The translations under genes were made by a program, and so were the position numbers. The notes below the pieces were generated by a model. The model worked only from the letters and a program-made list of their open reading frames with translations. It did not search any database and was not told the DNA's origin. A stretch of DNA of 64,000 nucleotides from Sipunculus nudus (lineage: Eukaryota; Annelida; Sipuncula; Golfingiida; Sipunculidae), in assembly GCA_026874595.1 (NCBI GenBank), contig CM049310.1, positions 49,011,558 to 49,075,557 on the forward strand, in the 5' to 3' direction. This document shows, piece after piece, positions 54,281 through 64,000 of this stretch. Within the stretch, counting starts at the first letter, position 1; each line of letters begins with the position of its first letter.

Positions 54281-56189
54281 CCAGTTGTGAAATTTTACTA
54301 TAACTTGTCAGGTTTTAGTAAATTATTCATACAATATATCAAAAATCGTCGTGATCCCTGGGAGATTAGTGTATTCTCCTTTTCCATCTTCTTTTGTTCT
54401 ATCTATCTTAAATCCCATTCACATGCAGACATCACATTTACTCACGTAATTATATGCACATGGAGTATATTTACGCATGTAAGTAAAATACTTTTTTTGA
54501 GTATATTTATTTTCTGATCACATGTCACTAATGGCCTGTATGCATATTAATATTTATAAACACACCATGTTCAGTAAACAGGGGCCAAAGAACACAAAGC
54601 TAACATGACATTTTCTATCAGAAGACACTGTAAAGGCAAGAATTATTTCATACACCAAACCTGTTTAAATTTAAAAAATTATACCCCATTTCGAATCTAC
54701 AGGCAATCGGTTTAGGATATGAGAACTTCAGACATGAATTTTCAGCAAAAGGCGTATTAGATTTGAATTTTTTCGTAAAACAATTGTAAGCTCCATCTAT
54801 AGCTGCGCAGTGACCAAAAAGTGCTTCATGGAATAGTACCAATCGAATGACTTTGTGCTGCCCGGAAATACGACGGCCACGTATATATAACTTGACAGAC
54901 GTACAACCCTCGCCAATAAAAGAGTATGAAGGCATAGTTGGTGTTTAACTTATAAATCGTTTCCTTTAGACTGCAAAAGCGCTAAAGATCTCATTCTTTA
55001 TAGCTGACTTGGCACAAATAATACAATATTAGCGCTGAACATTCACGTATAAAGTAAAGTAACGTGCCTGTGTGAGCTTTTAGACCACGCTCGCGCGCTC
55101 AAGACCTGGCGGTTATCCTGCATGGTCAGAAAGTTTATGGATTTTTACAAATGCCGTGTTGTATGCTGTTATATTAAATTGCGACGATTTCTGTAAATTT
55201 CACATAATAAAATAATTTAAAACAAAAATGGATTCTTGAACGCTGTAGTAGATTGTATTCAGCTCTATTGCGCAGTGGCCTATTAGGAGGCCTGATATGG
55301 GTCACGTGATTTTTTCACGCAACTTATCTCATCCTAAAATTCGTAAAGTACAGCGCTTCACGTAGATGCTTCTCCCTGCCAATCGAATAGAAAATGTTTT
55401 TCACTGGCTGACCGTGCTTCACAAAAACGCTCAATCGAATACGGCTAATGTTGATCATTTTGTAAATTTGAAACGCTGCTTTGGGCCATAAACCTCCAAT
55501 GGTTTTATATATTGTTTGCTGTTTCGCGGTTGCTGTTATACCTGCTATGCAGAGGATTCACAAATTTACCCTTACCAGGTCTGAACAAATAGTTCAGTGA
55601 CTGATGATATATTATCACTTGTCTGATGGTACGCTGAACCCACTTTAATGACTACTATGAGTTGGAAATAGATGGATTTTTACTTTTCGGTTGATCAGTA
55701 TAACACTGGGCACCATTCCAAAAATATTTGTAAGGCATCCCAGACGGATAATTTTGGATGCGAATGTTTACTTATTATTATTACACTGAAAATTTACGAT
55801 TGATTGATAAAATGTTTTCCTTTCAATGTATACCAGAACTGTAAATAAATGTTTTTTGGAGCATGTTCCTAAGGGCAATTATGAAAATAGGATGTTCTGA
55901 ATTCAAAATCCTGGTTAAGCAATTGCTAGGAGAAATACATACATTTAGAAATAATAGATGTCTATAAAATATCAGATTTGGTTAATATTAAGAAGTGCAG
56001 GCGGTGAATATATTCTAGCTGAAAATACCAATACATCGTATACCGGCAGTTTCCACATTTCAAATGTATAGGGATCGGTTTCAACGACAGATGTCTCCAC
56101 CTGCCTTGTACACTTGTGACGGCTGGACCGACCTGTTCTGCAGCCATCGTTATTATGTTTCACACTTCGTCCGTTTAAAAATATAAAAA

Positions 56190-56192
<3 letters not shown>
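54281..56192. other. Anonymous non-coding DNA
   Basis: No recognised gene. The 95-codon minus-strand ATG frame at 54648-54935 has plausible composition in its first half (GEGCTSVKLYIRGRR) but no domain I know; I leave it uncalled. Confidence 0.4.

Positions 56193-56241
<49 letters not shown>
56193..56241. repeat. (TA)n microsatellite
   Basis: A pure TA run. Confidence 0.97.
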
Positions 56242-56244
<3 letters not shown>

Positions 56245-56627
56245 AATATATCTACAGTATTTCAAACAAATTTATGATTTTATCCAAGCGCTTAAACATT
56301 CACTGCATCATTTAACCCAGAAAGTGTTCCCGTTACTAACTTGTTTCCATTGGAAGCTCCAGATAGCACCACCGTGCACCATGAACATTTTAACATTATT
56401 TCCTGGCTGCTTCCCCGTTCCACTCATACCCGCTGTAAATTGGAAAAAAAATAAGCGAAATAGCTCATAATATGCATTACCATAGACACATTAAGAGTAA
56501 ACTGCTCTGTTGCTTTTAGTAATATATACGTCTTAAAGTGCGATATTGCTTTCAGCTCACACTTGTCAAACCACTAAACAAAATCTCGGGGGAAGCTATT
56601 GACATTATTCGTTGATTAACTACAAAC

Positions 56628-56632
<5 letters not shown>

Positions 56633-56680
<48 letters not shown>
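56633..56680. repeat. (TA)n microsatellite
   Basis: A pure TA run. Confidence 0.97.
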
Positions 56681-56684
<4 letters not shown>

Positions 56685-59600
56685 ATGTCTGTATTCTTTG
56701 TCCCGGGGTAGTAACTTCAGCATTGTGCAACTTCCTCTTTCGTCTTACTATTCTAGATGTTGTTATTGGATCGTTGTTTTTTTTCTCCGACCAATATTCT
56801 TCAAATCTTTTCTTTTATTTAGTAGTTCATGTTTAGATAATCAAGTGCCCAATCTCAGGCACGACTTGTGGTTCCCCAACCATTAGGTGTTAGATCCATG
56901 GTACTAGACACTTTAACGAAGCTTGCAAATCGACAGTATATCGGTAAGCGCAGTTTGCAGGGTAGGAGGGTAGGGTGAAACAGTTAGAGTCGATATAATG
57001 GTATTTGGATTATGAAAAGGTAAAATATGTTTATTTTGAAAAGTTTTGCATGAAGCGCAGTCTGAGTTAGAGCCCAGGTATGCGAGCGTCAGATTTTTTA
57101 TTCTATAAGTTTAAATAAAATATAGAGTTTCAGTGTGATACTGCCTCAATAAAATATGTACAAATATTTCTATATTTATTTTGTGGCGCGCTGCTCGTGG
57201 CAAGAAATTCATACATCGGTATGTTTATCTTGAATACCTGGTCAGTGATGTTTACATTTGCGAACCCAAATGGGATATGGGGACATTCAGATTTTCGAAG
57301 ATATTTGTCTCGCTACATATATTAGTATTATTACTAGATGTATTAAGGATATATTGATGTAAGGTAGCCTGATTTAATCGGACTTTATTGAGTCTTTGTT
57401 ACAACTTTATTGAAATAATAAGCACTGTCATATATGGCAAGTCCTATAAATACTAAGATCGATTAAATCAGGCTATATGAAATGAGTTCCAAGGGATCGA
57501 GTGTCGCATGTTTTTTACATTTATTGACTATGCAAAAGAGGTCAGTGATTGGGTCAAATATAAGGTCACACATGCTTTAAAACGTCACTGACAGCAGGTT
57601 TTTTTTCAAATGCACACTAGACTTTTATATTGCGCTGTTATTATGCAGATCACCAAGCCAGTGAAGCCACGACGCAGGCATTCGAGGCCTTTGCCGAAGT
57701 GAATTCGGCTGTTTTGGTGGTTATCTCCACGCTATGTAAAAACACGCAAATTCACTCAATTACATTAAAACTTGTTTATTTTCATATCGGCAAGTTCGCT
57801 ACGGGAACAAAAACTTCTAAAATGAGGTACGGCACGGTGTCATACGCATACTGGTTTCAGAGAACATTGAGAAAAAAAGTGGACAAATTTATTATAAGAA
57901 GAAGAAAGCATCGGTTGTTCGTTTAAGGCTTTATCTTCTAATACAGTTATGCCATCTGTCTGTGGTTTTAGAAACTATCATATTTTTCAGGCTCAAGGGT
58001 GCCCAGTAGAGCAAAGTCATGACTGCAGAAGATCTAATGCAGCAACTACTGCATAAAGACCTACAAAGATAGACTTGGTCAGACCAAACAAGTAATAGCC
58101 AAGCAAAAAAAATAAAAAGAAAACACTAGAAGAATTAAAACAAGAAAAATAAGCAATAACCAACATAGCAAACAAAAAACTATAAACATCAAATATTGCC
58201 AGCATCTTAACATTACATCTCAGAATACTTCTTTATGTCAAGCGTTTATGAGGGTATTTTAAATGTTTTCAACTAAATTTAAAATATCTCTAAAAACGCA
58301 TGATTAATTAAATAAAAAATAAATAGTTGTTGTGTCGAAATGTATTAAATTCTTGGAAATATCTTATTCCTAAAACAACGTTACCAATAATTGCTGACAC
58401 GCACGGAATGTCCAGCTGGTGTAACTTTTAGATACAAACGTAGCCATGGTTACGCGTCCGTACGCTAACTATCAGTGAAAAGACAACGTAAACTTACGAC
58501 GTATTGGTGATCCTTACAAAGACTTCGGCCCGCGGCCATTGTCCACTACCAAGTGACCAGTGACACGCAGACTCTATCGAGTTTACGTTTTCTAAACACT
58601 GACCAAGTAATAATAAACACTATCCGTGCGTGCTAGCTCCCGGGCATGCTATCGATTTTACTGTCGTATTGATGTAAGAAACCCAGCTGAAAGTCATATG
58701 AAACGTGCATTATTAACAATGTCAGTAATCATAACAAATGTATTAAATATGAGACGTAGCACACACACGCGTAGATGATATTAAAACGTTATGTCCTTAT
58801 ATGCGGGCTTATCTTTGTCTTATATATACGAAGCATAACATATAACAGGGTGTTGAAACTTTCAAAAAGCCAAACTATTCGACTATAGGTAACAATTATA
58901 TACATTAATTTTGTTAAACAAGGGTATAGAACCTATAGAATTCACCTAAGTCACATAAAAGCATTATTATTCTACAGACTGTAGAACATAAACTGTGGTA
59001 CAAGCGTGCATTCTTCTATATAGACACAATACGTGAATTTTGCAGGCTTGTCTATAAATGTTACAATTTGCTCCATTTTTTTAAATGGTGTATATGATAA
59101 ACAAAAAGTAGTCAATTTCCCTTACATTAATGAATTCTTGTAAGGAATGTGTGCCATAGCACGATTTAGAACATTGCCAACGACTTCCTCTTCATTGCAA
59201 AAATAAATAATCCACAAAAAAAATGGGAGATGCAAATTGGTAAAACAATATTTTTTGCCTTATTGATATCATACTAGCAATATCACAACAGTCTGCAATC
59301 AAGCAGAGCCCATGAGGGATTAATATTAATAAATGAAACATAGGGGAATATTCTTATAAAAATACTATTTAATAATACATTTCAGAACAAAACAAAAAAA
59401 AATCAAAATTAAATTTATAATATTCATTTTGTATTTGCTAAATCACATTAAATTTGTTGGAAATAAGATTGCCAACTCAGATAATAATGATACTTAATAT
59501 ATATTTGCATTATCTGATAACAAATTTTCGTGCAAATTATGCATTAAAGAGTTTATTTGTAATGTTATGGGCATGAGTTCTATATAGTTCCCCAAGTAAC

Positions 59601-60648
59601 CTAAGACGTGGAAGTCCTAATTTAGCTGTACCAGTTACAAGAAACTAGAAATCTGATCATAATTTATGGGAATGTCGAGGTAGGACTCGTTACTCTTTGT
59701 CAGTCACGGCATGACAGTAAGTGCCGTCAAGTGGGCAATGCCGTAAAAGAAGTGCGCATTGTCGTAAAAGTATTAGCATTTGAACCTTTTTGTGTGTCAG
59801 TGTGAACGAAGCGGGACAAGGTTCTTCTCACGCGTTTTCACAAAGAAATGTCATGATCGTCTGCGGTAGGTCGTACCTGGGACCCCGCTGATTGACAACC
59901 TATCGATGAGCTCATTAATAAATCATATGGATGCGGCCACCTAACCGATGTTTCAGGAAAGCACAGTAGAAAGAGAGCTTGCGGCCAAGTTCCCGCCTCA
60001 AGCTTCCGTCACGAGAGTGTTGATACAACCAAGCAATGTAAAGGAAAGCGGGTGTATGTGAGACGTAAACATGTTGACAGAAGTCACGTGCCTTTTGGCT
60101 CGCGCCAAACGATCGCACGATGAGGGGAGAGAATTATGAGTATGGAGCTCATTAGAAGCATTTCTGTGACAATCATAAACACTTAAATTACACTAGCTGT
60201 CAATCAAAATAAACGACGCCCGGAAACCCACATCGAATTATCCTTACGGCTGTGCTGGGTTAGACCGGAACCAGTGAAGCGTTAGATGAGCGAGAACTTA
60301 GTCCCCGGGCTGTTTTACTAGGGTCTATTAAAGAAACAGCTCGACTATTAATGACGTTACAGGGATAACTTTTCATATAAGTGTGCATGTAAAACTAACA
60401 AATCTTTAACCGCAGTTACTGTTTATAGATGCAGTTGACACAAAAGACACCTCTTATGCTACCAATTGATTACACGTAAGATTACACAAACATTTTATCA
60501 TGGAACATATGTGTTTCTCAGAAATTATTTCTTAAATTATTAATTATTTTCTTTTGCAGAATTAAACTATTCCCATCCTCTGTGTGTGAGTGCTGGTGAT
60601 GGTGTGGGTATGTGTGTAGGCTGTATGTACGTGAGCTGAATACATATT
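56681..60648. other. Anonymous non-coding DNA
   Basis: No supported gene. It contains the 16-bp-arm inverted repeat at 57365-57475, a palindromic X-box-like word at 58440-58453 and a two-unit repeat (GCAATGCCGTAAAAG, GCATTGTCGTAAAAG) near 59732-59772. The 98-codon frame at 57630-57926 has no recognised domain. Confidence 0.45.
57365..57475. repeat. Perfect 16-bp inverted repeat
   Basis: TAGCCTGATTTAATCG (57365-57380) and CGATTAAATCAGGCTA (57460-57475) are exact reverse complements with 79 bp between them; possibly a mini-foldback element. Confidence 0.85.
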
Positions 60649-60732
60649 CTGTTGTTGGCTTCATATTCGCGACGATAAATATTCGAATTCTTCAGTGTTT
60701 CACAAGGGTTTCATTTTCGCGATTTAAAATAC
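60649..60732 (+). mobile_element. Left-end fragment of the 26089 MITE family
   Basis: CTGTTGTTGGCTTCATATTC, then CAAGGGTTTCATTTTCGCG, parallel the left end of 26089-26530. The remainder is missing. Confidence 0.6.
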
Positions 60733-60761
60733 CATGATTCACATGCCAAATACATAATACT

Positions 60762-60978
60762 AGAAGCGGATCCAGGGGGAGGGTCAAGGGGGGTCCAGCC
60801 CCCCCCCCCCCTTTCAGAAGCCGTACGCTTTTTTAAAGTGTTTCAGACCATTTTTTGCGGCCTGGACCGGCCCCCACCCCCCCCCCCCCTTTCGGACCAC
60901 GAGACCTTTGTTTAAGCTTTATCATTAGTCCTTTTGAGTTTGACCCCTTCTTTTCCTTAATCCTGGATGCCGCCCCTG
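60762..60978 (-). mobile_element. hAT-like MITE (CAGGGGCGGATCC family), uninterrupted copy
   Basis: Ends AGAAGCGGATCCAG (left) and CTGGATGCCGCCCCTG (right). On the minus strand it starts CAGGGGCGGCATCCAGGATT and follows the family consensus (AAAAGAAGGGGT, GGACTAATGATAAAG). The poly-C tracts are long. It serves as the empty-site reference for the copy carrying element A. No unambiguous target duplication. The 114-codon frame starting at 60855 overlaps it and is probably chance. Confidence 0.75.
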
Positions 60979-61415
60979 ACTACCAATATACAGGATTCAC
61001 GTCTTGGTCTAAAGTTGAGAGATCCGTCAAGCCTGGAACTTTCTGGGAAATTAGGGTTAAATCTCATCTCACTGATTGTTTATATTACTTTTATGAGCAT
61101 TATCAACTTAAGTATTTTGGGGTGTTCATAAAATTTACAAAAATAAAAAAGGTGGATTTGAAAGATAAATCAGAAAAAGCAAAATTTTCCAGAAAATGAG
61201 AAATGGAATTGTAAAGAGGGATATAACAAGGGCCGAACACGGATCGTAATAGACAATTATAATATGGATATGATCATGTTCTCTGTAAATTTAAGACACT
61301 AAGTTTCGTTCTATGTATATACTAGCTTTAACTATTCACCTAATACATTATCAAATTCACAGTACATTTGGCACCTAGTTACCTAATTATCCACCAGCTT
61401 CCGTTGCTACAATGA
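60979..61415. other. Anonymous non-coding DNA
   Basis: I see nothing supportable in this stretch. Confidence 0.5.
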
Positions 61416-61423
61416 GAGTATAT

Positions 61424-62947
61424 CAGGGTTGGGGCCAGGTACATGCAAAAGTACCTAGGTACAGGTACAGGTACTTGCTAAATGGTCAGGTACAGGTACA
61501 GGTACAGCATTATTGTAGAGTACCTAGGTACAGGTACAGGTACATTTTAAAGATATTTAAACTAATGATAATTGCATAAATTTCTTGTAGATCTGCGATA
61601 ATAAGATGTAATAGAATGGCTGAATATATCATTAAAAAGTTTTGAATTATAGCTTTTTATGTCATCATGAAAAAAAACGAGCCAGCTGCAAATGTAAAGG
61701 ATCACCTTTAGTAAATGTGATAAGTAAATGAAGCTGATAAAATTTACAAAGTTAGTAATACAGGAATATAAGACTTTCATTCATATACTAAAATATGATG
61801 TCACTTTTTCAAATCAAGTTTTGAGTTTTAGAGTAATGTTTTAAAGTCAAAAAGTCTTGAAGCACCACACACTCTTTAAAATAAAGAGGCTTGACAGCTT
61901 GACTGAAAGGGAAAATTTTATATTCAGTTTTCATAGATTAACTTCATGACATGAACAATAATACATACATAATTAGAAGTAATAATAAACATGTTCATTG
62001 CAGTAAGTCACACTGAGGAATGTTTTGAGAATTAAGAGCACCTGCATTTGATGCTTGAGCAGGGATTTTTTTTTTTCTGTGAAATGGAATGTTCTGCTTT
62101 TTTTTGGCATATGTTGAGAATTTAGTTACACGATATGTACCTTCTTCACTTCTTTGTTTATCCTTCACCAATGTTCTTTGTATACTAGACAACAGGTATC
62201 TACATGGGGCATGTGAGAAACACTGTCCATATCCTTTTCTCTCTACCCTTTATATCTGATAATGCCATAATGAACTTCCTGTGTAGATGCTGACGGTAGC
62301 CAGGCCAGCATGCTACTAGCCATAGCCCAGTCAACTAGCCATAGCCCAGGCTGTTTAGATAAAAGCTTAGTAATTACCCCTGCCTGGATAAGGGTGACAG
62401 CTCAGTACACTAACATGACCCAACCTGATGTCTATTTCCAGTGTCATTACCTGTAATCCTCATAACTGTGAATTGTGCACCTAGGTACAAGTACATATAT
62501 TACCTGGCCCTAACCCTGTTCTGTGTCTACATTGCATGGGCATGAGGGCAGCCCTGTTCCTATCCTTTGTCAGTTGCCCGATACTTGTGCTGATAATGTC
62601 ACAACGACCTTCCTGTTTAGAGGCTCGAGGTTGACCAGCTTGCTAGCCCCTCTTGCTACAAAGGCAGCAGGGCTGAATGCTTTGTAATTACCCCTGCCTG
62701 AGATAGGTAACTGTCCTGACAGGGATGACAGCTTTGTTCATGCAAATGACCCAAGCCTGGTGTCCATTTCCAGTATCACATTTGTACCTGAAGTACCTTA
62801 TACCAGGTACAGGTACTTTAGTTCCAGGTACAGGTACAGGTACAAGGTACTACCTACCCATGAAAGCCAGGTACAGGTACAGGTACAGATACTCTGAATT
62901 GTGTACCTAGGTACAGGTACAGGTACAAGTACCTGGCCCAAACCCTG
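61424..62947. mobile_element. hAT-type non-autonomous element with 8-bp target duplication
   Basis: The terminal inverted repeats are CAGGGTTGGGGCCAGGTAC and its counterpart CAGGGTTTGGGCCAGGTAC read inward from the right end. GAGTATAT lies directly outside both ends (61416-61423 and 62948-62955), the 8-bp duplication diagnostic of hAT transposons. Both sub-terminal regions carry arrays of the hexamer AGGTAC and copies of the palindrome GTACCTAGGTAC (61451, 61520, 62903). Sub-terminal repeats of this kind bind transposase in characterised hAT elements. At 1524 bp with only short frames it lacks a transposase. The right third contains a duplicated block that ends in its own terminus-like sequence at 62517. 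Confidence 0.88.
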
Positions 62948-62955
62948 GAGTATAT

Positions 62956-63625
62956 CGGTAATTATATCTATTTTTCTGCCTATCAATTACCGCACGTTAT
63001 GAAGCACAAGTTCATGTTATTATAACACATTTTATTTCGTGTTAATTTGGGTGTTATGTTACAGTGTACTTGCTCAACCATCCGACTAGAAGTCCGACTA
63101 TTGACCTTACGGGTAGCTCGGAGCATCTGTGGAACCGATGATCGTGAAAGCACAGAAATAATGTAACAGGGGTCGCTATCTGATATCTGAAACGACTGAC
63201 CACAAAGACACAAATCGACAGGAAATCGTCAAAAATAGTAAACCCGATACCCTTTGTGTCTTGCAAACAGCGTCATCAATCACCTGCGCATTAGTCCCAC
63301 AACGTGTCGGGTATTTTCTTAAGAAGCCGGCCTAGGAAGTTGATATCTTGTTCAATAATTTTGCGCCCTTGCGCTTAGCGTTAATGGTCGCGGGCGATTA
63401 CCTCCAAATGTTAGCAAAATACCGGTTCAGGAGGTCACGACTATTGAGGCTGGAGACTATTGAATTGAGGTCCTTGATTTATTGTTATATCTATGGTTAT
63501 AACAGCTACAGTCTCTGTTATCCAAATATTGTTCGTCACTGCCTAGGCACTAATGGAGTTGGACGTCACTACGTGTGAGGAAAAATGACAGATCACCATA
63601 ACGTACCCAGCGGGTATAGACAGAC
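62956..63625. other. Anonymous non-coding DNA
   Basis: No supported gene; overlapping short frames have no recognised domain. Confidence 0.5.
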
Positions 63626-63626
63626 G

Positions 63627-63691
<65 letters not shown>
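63626..63691. repeat. (CT)n microsatellite
   Basis: A CT run of about 65 bp with a few interruptions at its start. Confidence 0.97.
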
Positions 63692-63693
<2 letters not shown>

Positions 63694-63830
63694 GTACATT
63701 TTAAAGAAATTTTAGAACCCCGCAAACTCGTAATCTAGCTTTCTTCGCCAGCATCAAATGAGGCCTATTGGCCGAAACCATCAAGTAGTCTAAGGCAAAG
63801 AGGCTAGGGTCATCAGACCTCATACATAAA
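63692..63830 (+). repeat. Dispersed repeat R, copy 2
   Basis: It matches 33408-33488 (AAAGAAATTTTAGAAC, GCATCAAATGAGGCCTAT) and then weakly matches the sequence beyond the MITE at 33885 (ATCAAG...AAGAGGCT). Identity unknown. Confidence 0.5.
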
Positions 63831-63924
63831 GAGGGCTGAACTATAACGAATTGATCTCAAGTATGTATATAGGTTTTTTTATAAAATAGAAATAATCTGA
63901 ATGAATTAGGAATGGAATATGTTA

Positions 63925-64000
63925 CCGGCTTCTGTGGCTCACGGGTAGAGAACAGGACTCAAACCGGAAGGCAGTGAGTTCGAATCCGAGCCGAGGCGGT
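63925..64000 (+). mobile_element. tRNA-derived SINE, copy 2 (cut by window end)
   Basis: CCGGCTTCTGTGGCTCACGG begins the head. Box A is TGGCTCACGGGTAGAG and box B is GAGTTCGAATCC at normal spacing, then GAGCCGAGGCGGT, as in the copy at 9091. The body continues past the window. Confidence 0.75.

Overview
The window looks like gene-poor, AT-rich nuclear DNA of an animal, most likely a marine mollusc (bivalve-like). The reasons are the eukaryotic, exon-poor texture, long (TA)n/(CT)n/(CA)n microsatellites and poly-G/C runs, tRNA-derived SINEs, a decayed CR1/L2-like LINE, and tandem-core elements with a GTCC/GTCT microsatellite arm of the kind known from bivalves ('Pearl'/HINE type). The taxonomic call is inference. 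No rRNA, true tRNA gene, CRISPR array or bacterial operon is present, and I recognise no host protein. Open frames are short and mostly lie in repeats; three unrecognised frames are listed at low confidence.

Layout. 0-9 kb: anonymous DNA with a foldback element (743-1346), a hAT-like fragment (1507-1695) and a TIR element (3822-4205). 9.1 kb: a SINE. 11.5-13.5 kb: a LINE relic with recognisable endonuclease and reverse-transcriptase motifs broken by many stops. 14.2-19.8 kb: the dominant structure, a Helitron-like non-autonomous element (element A) carrying about fifteen ~339-bp tandem units, inserted in an older hAT-like MITE. 19.8-34 kb: an ORF of unknown status (20357-20758), two foldback/TIR elements (21207-21637, 22881-23461), a TA-flanked MITE (26089-26530), a G-rich minisatellite (27085-27265) and hAT-like copies. 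34.4-38.4 kb: a second Helitron-like element (B) on the minus strand with the same ends as A but a different core. 40-50 kb: a SINE, a second copy of the 743-1346 family, an unrecognised minus-strand ORF, and a hAT-like MITE with an 8-bp target duplication (47980-48437). 50.1-52.2 kb: a fragment of the A core fused to a partial B element. 54-60 kb: mostly anonymous DNA with (TA)n arrays. 60.6-64 kb: MITE fragments, a 1.5-kb hAT-type element with perfect 8-bp target duplications and hexamer arrays near its ends (61424-62947), a (CT)n tract, and a SINE cut by the window end.

How the pieces relate. The window is best read as layered transposon insertions. Two cases can be read directly because an uninterrupted relative of the target lies elsewhere in the window: element A inside a hAT-like MITE (compare 60762-60978), and, less cleanly, a hAT-like MITE inside an unnamed repeat (33.4 kb compared with 63.7 kb). 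The most interesting observation is that elements A and B share terminal signals but have unrelated tandem cores, and that a remnant at 50.6 kb joins the two core types.
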